NCBI GenBank assembly: GCA_963576475.1
Contig: OY754968.1
Location: 12,877,107 to 12,941,106, forward strand
DNA length: 64,000 nt
Direction: 5' to 3'
Source of the DNA: Molanna angustata
Lineage: Eukaryota; Arthropoda; Insecta; Trichoptera; Molannidae
How positions within the stretch are numbered: the first letter of the stretch is position 1; each line of letters opens with the position of its first letter. The notes below the pieces were generated by a model. It saw only the letters and a program-made list of their open reading frames with translations, was not told the DNA's origin and made no database searches. Made by a program: the position numbers and the translations under genes. Of the stretch, positions 12,293-23,954 are shown one piece after another.

Positions 12293-12958
12293 TTATGGTG
12301 GTGATAACAAGAATTTTCGAACTATCGAGCATGTATTTATAATCACACTCTTTTGAATCTGTGTGATTAAAAAATTTGGCAGATCATGTTTCTTAATAGA
12401 TTCATTTATATTTTTTGGTACAACTCCTGTAGATGATATAATAAACGGTATTATTGTAACTTTATTTTGTCCCCATTGGGTTTTGATCTGTTCTGCTAGA
12501 GGGAGGTATTTTTGATTTTTTTCTGTATATTTTTGTTCTAAATTTGTTGTATTAGGAATAGATATTTCAATTAAATGGGTTTGTTTTGTATTTTTCTCAA
12601 TCAATGTTATATCGGGTCTATTGTGTAGGTTGGTTCTATCTGTAATTATATCTCTGTTCCAATAAAGTGTATGTGTGTTGTTTTCAATAACTGCCAATGG
12701 GGAATATTGAAACCAAGGTGGTGGAGAATCTATTAAATTATATTTTTTTGCTAAAGCGATGTGTATCTGCTTGCAAACATTATCATGTCTATGTGTATAC
12801 TCTGTTGGTGCAAGAGCAGAACATCCGCCAGTTATATGTTCTATTGTCTCTTTGTTTTTATTACATCGTCTACAAGAGTCATCAATTACTGATGTATCTT
12901 TAATAATGTGCTTGGAGTAATTTTTAGTTTTTATGATTCTATCTTGTATCGCTATCAT
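12293..12958 (-). mobile_element. REL-type LINE C-terminus: CCHC knuckle and restriction-like endonuclease
   Basis: A 221-residue minus-strand frame. Near its start is CRRCNKNKETIEHITGGC, a C-x2-C-x8-H-x4-C knuckle. It is followed by LYWNRDIITDRTNLHNRPDI and LIEISIPN, which fits a PD-(D/E)xK-like endonuclease core, and by PLAEQIKTQW, IISSTGVVPKN and IVRKFL blocks. A CCHC knuckle followed by a restriction-like endonuclease is the tail architecture of R2/R4-like non-LTR retrotransposons. The RT domain is absent. The frame is intact to a stop, so the copy is 5' truncated rather than shredded. Confidence 0.75.
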
Positions 12959-13074
12959 AAATCCTTCTGTTTCAGCATAAATTTGGGATCTAATTTATTT
13001 ATTATTATATGTAGATTAATCTCGGTTATGATCCGGTAATTTCCTTCACAATGGAGCGTACTCAAGTTGTGAGG

Positions 13075-13643
13075 CTATGTGTTTGTGTGTCTGTGTGGTT
13101 TTGTGTAGTTGTTTAAAGTGGTACCTGTAGAAATTTTCTGACTATTGTGCATGTGTTGATAATTGTAGTTTTTTGTATGTTGGTGATTACGTATGGGGGT
13201 AACTTTAGTATGTCTATATTTTTTTGGAGAGTTTTTGGTATGATGCCTGTAGACGATAATATTATTGGGACTATTGTTACTTTTTCTTGTTTCCACTGTG
13301 ATTTTATCTGTTCTGCTAAAGGTATGTATTTATCTATTTTTTCTAAATGTTTCTTTTGTAGATTTGCTGTATTTGGTATCGATATTTCTATTAGATATGT
13401 GTGTTTATGTATTTTGTCGATTAATGTAATGTCTGGTCGGTTATGTAGGTTTGTTCTGTCTGTGATTATGTCTCTATTCCAGTATAGTTTGTAGTTATCA
13501 TTTTCTGTTACAGCTGGGGGTGTGTATTGATACCACTTGGGGTGTGTTTCGATAAGTTTATGTTTGTGGGCTAGTTCCAAATATATGTGTTTATTATTAT
13601 TATTATTATTATTATATACAAACATGTAACATGTAATACACAA
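13075..13643 (-). mobile_element. Second REL-type LINE C-terminal fragment, diverged sister of 12293-12958
   Basis: The minus frame from about 13570 to 13113 carries the same blocks: LYWNRDIITDRTNLHNRPDI, LIEISIPNTANL, IPLAEQIKSQW, ILSSTGIIPK and IINTCTIVRKFL. By eye it shares roughly two thirds of residues with the neighbouring copy. The CCHC knuckle is missing because the homology is cut by an ATT/TTA microsatellite near 13586-13616. Both copies lie in the same orientation about 100 bp apart. Confidence 0.75.
13586..13620. repeat. (ATT)n microsatellite
   Basis: A run of about nine tta/att units truncates the 5' side of the adjacent LINE tail. Confidence 0.85.
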
Positions 13644-13829
13644 TCAACATTTTTATTTCTAATTTTATTAAGGTATACCAACAAACAGGCTAAGCCTTGT
13701 GGGATTTTTGGTATGTGTAATATATGTAAATTAGTGGATGTATGTGTACCTATGTATATTTATGTAATATATATTATAATAAGTAGTAAATATATATTAT
13801 ATACTCTGTATCAAAAAATCGTTAAATAA

Positions 13830-15530
13830 ATAAATTAGAAAAGACATACAATGCCTACAAAACTACCATGTTTTTCTCAATGAATTTTAAATTTTCCCTG
13901 TAAATTATCGGGGAAGCAATTGCAAGGAGGTGTCGAATCTTGAGTTGAAACTGCACTTCGTTAATCTTTCAACAAAAAGATCGGTACAAATTGTAGCGAT
14001 CTCTAATAGGGCATCCAAAGTATATGTGATCAAGATATTCCAGATCCAGGCCAAACTCGCAATAAGGAGAATTAGTAAGATTCAATCTATACAATGAGCA
14101 TCGAGTCCTTCTAAGTAGACCGCATTTTATGTTCTAGACCTCTGCATTTTATCTTTTTTTTGTACATTTGAGTTGGTATATTCTCTAGATGCGTAATATA
14201 GATGTCAATAGATATATTCACACCACTATGTGGTGAAAGATTACACAACTTGAAATTGAATAACGACCTTAGTTTCCTATAAAAAAATCTTAGGGGGGTG
14301 TAGGGAAGTCAAAACTTGTGGTTATATACATTTTTGGATGAGATCTAAATGAAAATAAAAAAATATGCGCCGCCCATTTGATCCAAATCAAATCTTTCAA
14401 TCCGAAACCAACCCTACACATTAAAAATAATCATTGAAATCGATTGAGCGCGGTTTCGGCGATTTGCGTGTACCAACATCGTAACACCAGATTTTTTAAT
14501 CATTATATAAATATATTCTTAATTTTTAAATCTCCCATATTTACCTATTATGGGTAAATATGAACACATATTTTCATTTATCGGTTGAATGTAGCCTGCT
14601 ACCGAAACTGTCGGCTGTTATATGTGTTCATATTCATCAATAATTAGCTATGGAATTGAAAGACAAAGAAATATCTGCAAAAAATCAAGACTGCTGAATT
14701 TTTGTCATGAAAGATAATTGAAATTGCCAGCGTAATCTTGACCTACATATGTAGGTCTAGCACCTCTGTTTTTGGTCTTTGTCTTGAAGAGAAGCATGCA
14801 GTCTTATAATTTTGACTATGACCACGATAGCAATTTTTTTGCTCATCACTAATTCATTTAAATTAACCAAGTACCTACTTACATACTATGAAATGACAAG
14901 ATAGTACTGTAAAAACTGTATAATTAACAGCCGCCTGTGACTGAGTTATCATATAGGACAAAAAGAAACATTATTATGTCAAACATAAACAGGTAACAAT
15001 ATGAAAATAATTAATACCATACCATTTGTGGTATACAGTTTTAATGATAGGTACATATAGTTATGTAGGTATATCCCCGGAGAGACGCTGCTCTCTTCGC
15101 GAAACGAATGGTCTGCGTCAGTCCGATTTTGATATCAATACAATATATAAACTGTTACTTTCTCGCAGATGTTATAGATTATTTACGCGTGCAATATTAC
15201 AAATATATATAGAATTAAGTGATTAAGAGATTCAAAGATTAATTCCTAAATATACAACATTTAATTATAACTCTGTGCCATATTAAAAATATCACGCCAT
15301 TGATTTGTTATTTTCATTTTTTTGTTGGTATATATTGTTGATTTTTTGTGTTTTTATGTTATTGAATCATTAATATATATACCTACTCACTTTCTCAGCA
15401 CAAGCTATTTATGCTTCTTGAGATGAGGCAGAAAAAAAAGAATATTGAGATTCAAATAAACATTAAAGGGACGTTATGTTTATTTGAAAAATAAAAAAAA
15501 TAATTTAGATATTTATTTAACTTCTTAACT
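13830..15530. other. Non-genic stretch; probable old repeat 14280-14510 and small hairpin 14566-14634
   Basis: The part around 14285-14510 (ccaaccctacacattaaaaa, gattgagcgcggtttcggcg) has the look of a common insect dispersed repeat, but no second copy is in the window. At about 14566-14580 and 14619-14634, aatatgaacacatat and atatgtgttcatatt form an inverted repeat. A GC-rich patch at 15070-15130 (cggagagacgctgctctctt) lies in a 66-codon plus ORF without motifs. Confidence 0.4.
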
Positions 15531-15539
15531 TACAATTCT

Positions 15540-15645
15540 TCTTCTTCTCAGCCTAATCCCGTCAACTCCTGGACGAAGGCCTCCTCTATCTCCTTCCACG
15601 CCACTCTATCTTGTGCTCTGAGCAACCAATTGACACCAACTTACA
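15540..15645 (-). mobile_element. Short LINE-like fragment
   Basis: The stretch with gaaggcctcctctatctcct then ttccacgccactctatcttg is GC-rich and resembles, on the minus strand, the QDRVAWRGxxE-type tail seen in RTE-like elements. It is only about 100 bp, so the assignment is tentative. Confidence 0.4.
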
Positions 15646-15791
15646 ATTATTGATTACAAATAAGCAAAAATTGTTTTCATTTCGCATAATTTTAGCGTTC
15701 TGTGAAAATATTATTTAAGTGGGTGGTGGAGGTAGCGAAATGTAATTAAAATTAGACCAGCTGATAGACAATAAATAAGTATATTAGGTAC

Positions 15792-15988
15792 CTCTAGAGT
15801 GGCGTCCCTCACGTTGAGCGGGTTCTGTACAGGCCTGTCCCAATCCGTGTACTCATTCTTGAGCGTGGAGAAGATCTCGTTGAGATGAAAGTAGTAGGCG
15901 TTGCGGACGTAAGTGCGTAGTATACGATCTCGGCGGGTCTCGTTAAATCCGAACTCCAAATCCTGCGCGCTTAAATCCAGGTAGGACT
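15792..15988 (-). CDS. Nlg: Neuroligin exon, SYLDL to RDATLE
   Basis: This 197-bp exon follows ccaaacag and precedes gtacct. It enters in phase 1 (AG completes Glu) and exits in phase 0. The peptide starts SYLDLSAQDLEFGFNETRRD, continues RILRTYVRNAYYFHLNEIF and ends STLKNEYTDW, NPLNVRDATLE. The Asn of NET is a possible N-glycosylation site. The D-E-Y-TDW then RDA pattern precedes the block holding the triad-His region in this family, which is not encoded here. The next exon was not found between 1 and 15791, so it probably lies outside the window, giving a final intron longer than 15.7 kb. Confidence 0.92.
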
Positions 15989-16775
15989 CTGTTTGGGAAG
16001 AAACATAACACCGTGTTTATATTAGTACAGGTAAACCTTTGATTCGCACAAATTCCTTGAATTATATCGGGTATTACCTCCACAGCAAGACTCGAGTTCA
16101 ACTAGAAACCATACCAAACTGAGAGTCGATTAATTTTGGACTTGAAAAGTTTTTCTATTTAAGTATACACGTGTTAATACTACTCAGTTAAGTACTTCAT
16201 CGTGTAATCATCAAGTTACAAAATTTACCTCATGTTAATTAGTCGATACTTTGATAATTGAAAAATTGTTTTGAGTGCTTAATAATAATGTTTACGCTAA
16301 AAATGTCTGTAGGCACGAAATACAACCCTTCAAAATTACGTTTTTTTCAGTTTTATCAGAATTTTGGGCAAAAAATTCAACAGAAAAATAATCGAAGGTC
16401 AAAGACTGAGTGCAAATTGATAAATAATATTGGATCAAAATTCGAAGCAAACGCCTGAATCGTGGCAATAGTTATAGCACAGCACAAAATAAATTGAAAA
16501 TTTCGTAATATTTTTTGATGGTAATCTAGTAATAGATTTTCAACTGTATGATATTATTAGTTTTTGACGATACTCAACAGTTTACTGTAGTAGGTATAAA
16601 TATTTTGTTATCTTACTAAATTTGTTGGTAAAAAAATATTCTCAAAAGATAACACGATGAATTTATGTTATTTTAACAGGTACAACTACTTAATATAAAA
16701 TAACTAGATTACATAACCTTAAGTAACATAATGTAGTGCCCCAATTGCATTTTGCCTTATAATATATAAGAAGGA
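15989..16775. other. Intron, no feature seen
   Basis: AT-rich; one 66-codon plus ORF at 16258-16458 has no motif. Confidence 0.4.
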
Positions 16776-16779
16776 AGGA

Positions 16780-16965
16780 CAGGGAAAGAGAAGAAATAAA
16801 TTTATAAACATGTTTTAAATTATAGCTAAATATGAGAATAAAAATGAATGTTGACAAGACGATGAAAAGTGTGTAAATATAGAAAAATGTGATATTCAAT
16901 TGTCTTTGCCTACCCCGTGAGGAACATGGCGTGATGGTGTGTATGTATGTAATACATTATTATCT
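16780..16965 (+). mobile_element. LINE 3' tail (ggaacatggcgtgatggt type)
   Basis: Ends with tacccc-gtgaggaacatggcgtgatg followed by a TATG-rich tract. The same tail ends copies at 33790, 40195 and 42740 (plus) and 32940, 51455 and 58830 (minus), marking it as the 3' terminus of one LINE family. Confidence 0.65.
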
Positions 16966-17004
16966 ATATTTTTAACAAAAAATATATTTTAATACGCTGG
17001 TATT

Positions 17005-17440
17005 AATTAAATGCGAATTCATAACTCATATTATTTGATCGAAAATAACCATAGCTTTAATAATAATTTAGGCGTAAAAATATTACATAGTAATTTAAGT
17101 GATAGACAATTAGATAGCCTGGAAATCTTGGAAATCAGAAAAAACGTAAACATGAGAAATAATATAATTAATAATCAAACACAATTTCCTAATAACCCTA
17201 TATTAAATATTTTCCCAATACAAAAATTAATTAACCAATAACTTCATTGCACCCCCCACCAATAAATAGTTTAACCCAGCCCACACGACACCCATTATGT
17301 TTACCTTAAGTCTGTATATTGTAATTTATTTTAGTATACTTTGTATCCTCCTGAGGAAGGGAACTTTGTTCTCGTAACATGTAGAGGGATTTTTTATTCA
17401 TTTGAATAAAAATTATAATTGTAGTGGTGTACACAAAGTT
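17005..17440 (+). mobile_element. Penelope-like element 3' end (C-terminal coding tail plus ribozyme-like 3' UTR)
   Basis: The frame at 17011-17241 contains ENNHSFNNNLGVKILHSNLS and RQLDSLEILEIRKN, then NNPILNIFP before the stop. This corresponds to the tail of the GIY-YIG endonuclease ORF in Penelope-like elements (H-x-F, L..LEILEI). About 100 bp after the stop lies the hammerhead-like motif at 17346-17388. The upstream GIY-YIG core and the RT are absent. Confidence 0.7.
17346..17388 (+). ncRNA. Hammerhead-ribozyme-like motif in PLE 3' UTR
   Basis: Stem I TCCTC pairs with GAGGG; box CTGAGGA; one extra A; stem II GGGAAC/GTTCTC with a T3 loop; box GTAA (GAAA expected, so A13 is replaced); stem III ACATGT is self-complementary; the cleavage-site base is A. 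A 2-bp half-stem III can only close in a dimer. The substitution makes activity doubtful. Confidence 0.55.
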
Positions 17441-18515
17441 TTGTTTTATTTCATTTAATTATTTCAAAATGATACCACAAAGTAAAAAACAATCGTTTGT
17501 CGATGATGTCATATTATTCCATGTTGACTCGTGATTTAAAGTTACTTCACAAATGAATTCATAAATTTTCTATATTTTTTTTAAAAGATAGATCTCCCAA
17601 GGGTTTCGTATGTCGACCGACCACAGGAATGTTTATTGCTTTCCGACAGCTGAATTTTATGCGTCCAAGTCGAAAAAAATTCCAGGGGTATTATTGTATT
17701 GGCAAACCTGAATAATTTGAATATTCATATTATTATTTATCTGGGTCCTCTCTTGTTAAAGAAGAAAAAATAAATAATGTAAACTCGACAATGCGCGCCA
17801 ACATTTTCAGTTTGTCGAATTAATGGTTATATAAACTATGGAGTTTTATTTGACCCTTATCAAAAGATCGACTTCACCGCAACAGCCAACTAATTTAATA
17901 TTAATTCATTAGTTTTCACTCTTTTTTCGTCAGTCGATGTTGTTCATTTTTTATTAAAATGTTTGCCATTCAAAATTAATCGAAAATTACTTGAGGATGA
18001 AAATGAATTCGAAACTTTTTATAACCTTTTTATGGGGATGTATGTTAATTGATTATTGAAAGGATTATTTATCAATATTGTGTGCCTGCTCAAAAAATTT
18101 ATTGTTTAAATATCTACCTCCAAATATGATATTGCAAAAGGTCAGATTAATATTTGACATTTGATATACAATTTTCATTGACGAAGGGCTTCAAATAAAA
18201 GATTTACTTACATGATCAACATTAGTATATTCCTTCAAAGTTTATATAATTAGAAAACAATTCAGCTGTTCGTGATGGCAAAGGTCGAAATAAATAAACT
18301 GTGATAAACGCGATACTATTCAATTAAGCGGTTGACGCATGAGTGCCGATCGATTGATTTGTACGGACGGCGATGGGCAATCTTCGCAAATCTTCGGAAA
18401 TTATTGAGTATATACAAATTTCAGTTAATGTCCAAGAGCACAGATACATGTATGTATGTTATCGATTTCTCATAAATTTGTCTTTGTACGAAATTCCAGA
18501 TGGACCAGAAAATTG
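17441..18515. other. Intron, no feature seen
   Basis: No ORF longer than 60 codons. Slightly GC-richer patches at 17580-17700 and 18300-18400 match nothing I recognise. Confidence 0.4.
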
Positions 18516-18519
18516 CTGA

Positions 18520-18690
18520 AATTGTGACCTAGAACGGGTTGCAAGGTAAGCAAGGTAACTGGAGGAGGTTGGATGCGGTTTGGCGAAGATAGAGGTGTCA
18601 GAGAGAGGCCAACGTCTATTACTGGGCTAAAGAAGATTGATATTTTTTTTTTTTTTTTTTTTTATTTATTTATTTATTAAAATCCTTTTT
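18520..18690 (+). mobile_element. LINE 3' tail followed by poly-T/TTTA tract
   Basis: Plus frame ends RLDAVWRR and REANVYYWAKED, resembling the last residues of RTE-like ORFs (QxWRRLVxxxxR). The poly-T and (TTTA)n at 18645-18680 more likely belong to the minus-strand element that follows, as its A-rich tail. Confidence 0.45.
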
Positions 18691-19260
18691 ACAAGTATAA
18701 TAATAACAATAAGTACAATATAACTTTATACAGTAGTTAATAAAAATTATAAGTTATACTTTAAGTAAGAAAAAGTTAAGTTTGTCATTAGTGTATACGT
18801 TTATATATTTTAATTTGTGGATTAGGCTACTCTACTAGGCTATGCCTGTACCAGAGTAGCGTTATATAAATCAGTTCTATTATTTTAATTCGTCATAGTG
18901 TTAGTTATTTTTGTAAGGTTTTGTGGTAGGTTGAAGTAATGATGTGCAAGTATGTATGTATATATTTTAGTGTTGTATGAGAAAAAAAGTCATCTAAGCA
19001 GTAATATTAAATAATTCTTCTGTTTCTTTTCGTCCTTTGGTAATTAACCAGTTGTTTGCTATGGCTTTCAATTTGATATGTGAGTAGGTTCTTAATAGTG
19101 GAAAGTCAGTTTTGAAGAGGTTAAATATTTTTGGACCTATGTACGCGTAATTTTTCTGGCCATGTGTTGTCTTAGTTTTTGGAATTTCGTCAAGGTTTAG
19201 TAGTGCTTGCCTAGTATTGTGTGAATGTGAGTTGATATGACATATGATGATAAAAATTAT
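18650..19260 (-). mobile_element. LINE 3' end (Jockey/L2-like), minus strand
   Basis: The minus frame near 19220-19000 reads NTRQALLNLDEIPKTKTTHG then QKNYAYIGPKIFNLF and KAIANNWLI, similar to the xxYNxLPxxI-like C-terminal stretch of LINE polyproteins. The element ends with an A-rich (TAAA)n tail at 18645-18680 as read on the minus strand. Confidence 0.5.
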
Positions 19261-19479
19261 GAAGATTTTGTATTGTATTATTTATTTTTTATTTTTGATT
19301 AAATTAGCATTATATTTAAACTTAATATTAACTAAACGTAACTCAATTATCTATGTTTTAAATTAGCATTACAAATTAACTATGTAAAATAACATTTTTG
19401 ACTTAAATTATAATTTCAAGAATCAAAAAATGTCAAAACTGACTACAACTCAACTCAACTCAAATTTAATATTCTAATA

Positions 19480-19610
19480 TTGTCGGCCTTAGCAGACCAG
19501 TTGGTTAAATATAGTTAAATAACTAAAGGTCTTGGATTCGAATCCAGTTGGAGACACAGTTTTTAATTCTATTTACGGTCTGGATTTGTAATATTGTACC
19601 GTCTCCAAAT
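19480..19610 (+). mobile_element. tRNA-derived SINE, family B, copy 2
   Basis: tgtcggccttagcagaccag then ttggttaaa forms an A-box-like start. GGATTCGAATCC is a good B box. The tail ggtctggatttgtaatattg matches the copy at 6750-6915. Repeated insertions of taaataacta occur between the boxes. Confidence 0.7.
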
Positions 19611-19839
19611 GTGCCAACTGATTATTGAATGCCAATTGATATTTGACAAAGTACCTGTTAGTTACCCGATGATAAATTCAAAAATTAAAAATAAAAAAAA
19701 GTAGAAATATATCATATATAAAGTAGAGGAAATTATTATTAAAATAATTTGTATCTTTAAACCCAGCTCTGAGAAAACCGCGACCCGCAAGCAATATACG
19801 TCAAAAATCAGGAAAAAAAAAATTTGTTAAAAAATATGT

Positions 19840-20215
19840 AACTTGTTCATTCCGGTCGCGTTCATTAAGATCGAAGAAAAAGAAAAGAATCCTTTTGATA
19901 AAATTTATCGGAAAAGACTAAATAAATTTGAATATTTCTCGCTGCGTGGACTTTGTTTGATTTGCTTTATCAAAACAAAAGAAAAGGGAAAATTCAAAAA
20001 TCAAAATCAGTCAGTGTATGCATTTTTGGGGAGCCTTTTTTCTATTTTTTCGTTATTAACCTTCCCTTCCCCTTACCTTCCCCTTAGCGCTTTGGTCCCG
20101 TTTCTATCGGTGTACGCTTTGACCTTGATCCTGGAATTGGCGAGTATGGTTATTGCATTGAAGAGACTGCCATCTGACCTTCTTAACCCTTAGAAAGGGG
20201 GACCAGACAAATTGG
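19840..20215. repeat. Probable LINE-derived repeat tail
   Basis: A 116-codon plus ORF covers it, but the GC-richer part (about 20060-20200, with accttgatcctggaattggc and actgccatctgaccttctta) looks like the 3' flank of a lepidopteran LINE read on the minus strand. I do not call a host gene here. Confidence 0.4.
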
Positions 20216-21030
20216 ATCATGGCTACACATAGCTAGTGATATAATTCTATAGTTCTATTTTTTCATTATTTAAACGAAAATATATTACTTTAAAGAACTT
20301 TCTAATAAAATACATATTCAAATGGAGTGAAAAATGGTTTGTAAGGCTATTATATAATTAAGATACAAATATAATGATATAAAACTTGAATATACTAGCA
20401 ACGCTTGTCAAAACAATCGGAGTAATTTTTTTTTCATAAACCGGCATTCCAAAATGCCAAAATATTTATTTAACACATCACAATGTATCGTTTTAACTCA
20501 AAGACGCTATTAAAATAATAACATATTGTAATCCTGCGGGAGATCCTAGCGTTGAGTTGTTATTCAAACATTTTGTAACTATGTATGTATATTATTATGT
20601 TATGTATGTATACATCATACTTATATAGGGTAGGTACATTTGAAAGTTTTGACAAGGATCGGATTAACAAACCCCAGTATTATTTGAAATAAACATTTGT
20701 AATTTTGTTGATACGTAATATCATGAAGTTATAGTATAAAAATATATATATATATATATGTCTGATTTTTTCTAAATAATTTAAACGTTTACATGTTTGT
20801 TATTCATCGTGTTTTTGTTTGGGGACTAAAAGGGTACATACCTATATTATTTTATGCTTTATGCTGATGTAAAATATTCAATATTTTAGAATTGTATAGT
20901 AAAAATTATATTGTTGAGAATAAGAGACATCATTATGATACAATAGGATACTTTTTGTGATATATCTTCGTGTCGACAGAGATTCCCGAATGCGTAGTCG
21001 GATGCATTCGATATATTGAATGAACACTAC
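20216..21030. other. Intron, (TA)n at about 20741-20759, otherwise no feature
   Basis: AT-rich; contains a short tatata microsatellite and no exon-like sequence. Confidence 0.45.
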
Positions 21031-21034
21031 AGCG

Positions 21035-21190
21035 CGTCATTCTGCTGCCCAGGCCGATACCGTTAACACTGTGTACATCGTGTATTATTATTGTATATAT
21101 TTGCATGTATTATTTCGAGTACTGAATTTGTATATTGTAAATTGTAAATTATATTTTGTGCATGTGAAATAAAGTCAATCTGAATAACAT
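21035..21190 (+). mobile_element. LINE 3' end with polyadenylation-like tail
   Basis: gcccaggccgataccgttaa is followed by TG/TA-rich UTR and ends gtgaaataaagtcaatctga. The aataaa and abrupt end resemble a retrotransposon 3' terminus. Confidence 0.45.
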
Positions 21191-21869
21191 TCTTAACTTA
21201 TTACTCACATAACTTTTCGTTGAAGATTATATTATATATACAACAAGGTTGATAAATAAAACTAAACTTAAAGAGTTGATCCATAGATACCTCTGAGGAC
21301 GATTTGCATTAATAAGTACATTTATTAGTGTGTATTTATTTGGCATAAAATTAAAATCTAATTAAAGATTTTGGGGAATAATAATAAGTTTACTTTTTAA
21401 AGTGAAAAGTATATAATTTCGTTTTGCCTTTATACCCTGATGAAATAAAATACATGGAATTTGACCGATAACTCTATTATTTATAAATAGAAATTTGCAG
21501 TCCACATTGACAAAAACAGTAAATTATATTTTAAAAGTGATTGTATCCTCCATTACAAGAAGAACATTATCTGCAAGAGAGAATATCACAGATGAGGATG
21601 TTGGCCATAACTTATAAAAAAGCTCTTCGTGTCTATGGTTTTCCAAAAATTTAAAAGATCTAATTCCAATCATACAAAGTATTCCAAAGTACGCAAATAT
21701 AGATATCCAAAAAAGGAAAAAAAACGGTACTTACTATTGAAAATCTAACTACAAAAAGTATCATCACATTTTTTTTTAATTTTAAATCTAGCTTAAATAA
21801 AATACATAAATTATATTGAAGAGCTGAGGTGTTGATATGAGCTGGGGTGGGAAGAATATTGTTGTCTTG

Positions 21870-22140
21870 TAATAAAATGAGAAAGATTGCATACTTGGGA
21901 CATATTCTCCGTAACAATAAACACGGTCTACTGCACCTCATAATGAAAGGTTAAATGGAGGTAAGTCGCGATGTCGGTAGGAGGCAGATGTCTTGGCTGA
22001 GAAACATCAGGGAATGGAGCAGAGTTCAAAGAATGGAAGAGCTATTCCGGTTAGCTTAAGTCAGAGATGCATACGTCAGAGTATAATAGTAGCCGAGTCG
22101 GGGGTACTTGACATGGAACAAAAATAAGAAGAAGAAGAAT
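21870..22140 (+). mobile_element. LINE C-terminal fragment, degenerate
   Basis: The frame reads MRKIAYLGHILRNNKHGLLH, stop, MEVSRDVGRRQMSWLRNIRE then WSRVQRMEELFRLA, stop. Pattern LGHILRxxxxxLL-xxGxxxGRRxxSWLRNIR is the terminal block of RTE-like elements. At least two stops interrupt it. Confidence 0.7.
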
Positions 22141-22235
22141 ATTGAATTTAAGTCATAGAAGAAATCGAAAAACATTCGTTCTAATAAAACCTCTATCCCT
22201 TGCGAAATATTTTCAAGTAAAAATATTATTGGGTA

Positions 22236-22390
22236 AGTTATGTCCTTGAAAGAAATACATATACATCCTCAACATTAAGCATAAGTGCTTGTGCTGTAGA
22301 TGAACGAAAACGGTCGTGGCAGGATTCAAACTCGCAGCCACTGGATTACTAACCCATCACGGTAACCGCTCTGCCACCAATTTTCTCGAT
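22236..22390 (-). mobile_element. tRNA-Thr-like SINE, family A, copy 1
   Basis: On the minus strand: A-box-like tggcagagcggttaccgtga, anticodon loop TTAGTAA (AGT, Thr), B-box-like GAGTTTGAATCC, then a tRNA-unrelated body ending ttcaaggacataac. Compare 41446-41635 and 53830-53960. Confidence 0.8.
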
Positions 22391-22399
22391 CGAATATTT

Positions 22400-22565
22400 T
22401 TTTATCGCTATATATACTCAAACGTTGCGCAAGCGTATAAAATGATAACATATACCAGCCGATGACAGATCGTAAGCTCATTAGTTGCCTAGATTTCCTG
22501 GTTCTCTTTTAATATTCCAACTTCGTCTGTATTGAGATATTAAAAATAGTTGTCATAAAAAACTA
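22400..22565 (-). repeat. Dispersed repeat family D, copy
   Basis: Contains the shared block ccagccgatgacagatcgta followed by ccaacttcgtctgtattgag. Other copies: 28770-28930, 61370-61500 and 61650-61800; partial in 60921-61174. Confidence 0.65.
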
Positions 22566-22569
22566 TCGT

Positions 22570-23950
22570 TAACATGAAGTATTTCTATAAAAAGTAATTC
22601 TTAATTTTAGTAAATTGATCATGTAAGAAATTTCATAATTTTTCTTAAAATATTTTGCGAAATTGGTTTATAAATGGTAATTCTATTTATAAAGAAAACG
22701 AATATTGATTTTTCTAATAAAATAATTTTTTAATGAATTACTGTAAAACGTTCTGAACTAGGTATGTTGCATCTATATATTCACCACTTGTATATTTAAG
22801 CAACCGATTTCGGAACTGCTAGTGCCATGATCATGCTTAATTACAACTGAAACACAATGTGCTAGTGTGCTAAGAAGAATTTTAAAGTTGGGAAGAGGTA
22901 ATTAATTTAGCAGGTCTTGAGGTAATTAAGTTGGTTTGATTGACCGGAGAACTGTTTTGGTTGAATATTGGTTTTGAAAATTTTTCATAATGTTACACAA
23001 AATTAGTAATTCGATGTTTGAATTGAAATGCGTAAAAATAATTTAGTTAATATGAATAAGATGAAATATAAAGTGAATTTATTATCTCACATGTTCATTT
23101 ATCACCTTAGTAATTAAAGGTACCAATTTGTACTAATAGTTGAAAACATTGCAGAGTAAAACTATTTGTGGTTCAGAATATATAATAATATTACCAGGCC
23201 AATGCTCCATTAGCCAAGAATGTTTAATATTTGCCACCAAAGAATGCGTATAACAAAAGTAAAATTATTTCATCAACAGAATTCCTCGCATGAACATAAT
23301 GTGTTTCACTCATGTGAATTGAATATTCCTATGCGAAAACTTTCCCTGTTAAATTTGAATAATTTGTGAAGTTTCAAGTCAAAATTGGCAGAAAATATGA
23401 GATTTTCGAATTTAGTTTGCCTGTACAAAAATTGAACTTTGATGTCATTAATATTAGGTACTCGACTATTACTCGAGCATCACTCGACTCTCGACATTTG
23501 AAGGTTGAACTTTTTGAATACATGGACACATAGTTGGTTATTGATTTTTCGTGAAAATCTAATAGACAAATTATTTTAAAGGTATATTTAAGCAACTCAC
23601 ACATATTTGTAGTACCTACATGTATTTTTTTCTTTATCGTATATTATATTTATAATAAGTTTAGAACTTTCAATTCAGTCAATGTAACAACTTCACTAAA
23701 ATAAGTAAGCTGATTTGTAATACATCTATTAAATATTGATTTCATTTGTAATGGGATCATATACCTAATATTTTAATTAAACTTTATTTCAATATTTTAT
23801 ATTATACTTCTAGATTTTTTTGTTTACTTCAATTTTTATTTTTTTTCATGGGAAAGAATTAGATATATACGTATAACTTATTATAATAATATCAATAAGC
23901 TTCTGGAATTCCGTTGAAGCATAATTTGCCTCTTCCCTTTTAAAATCTTT
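22570..23950. other. Intron, no feature seen
   Basis: AT-rich, short ORFs only; nothing supported. Confidence 0.4.
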
Positions 23951-23954
23951 GTAA

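Noticed and set aside
12293..12958. Single-exon host protein
   Set aside because: The CCHC knuckle plus PD-(D/E)xK-like layout and a sister fragment next door mark it as a retrotransposon tail.
15026..15226. ORF in the GC-rich patch near 15.1 kb as the next neuroligin exon
   Set aside because: The expected minus-strand sequence after RDATLE is not encoded there in any frame.
19843..20193. 116-residue plus-strand ORF as a gene
   Set aside because: Composition is typical of repeat tail sequence, no homologous domain or splice signals; probably antisense to a LINE-derived tail.
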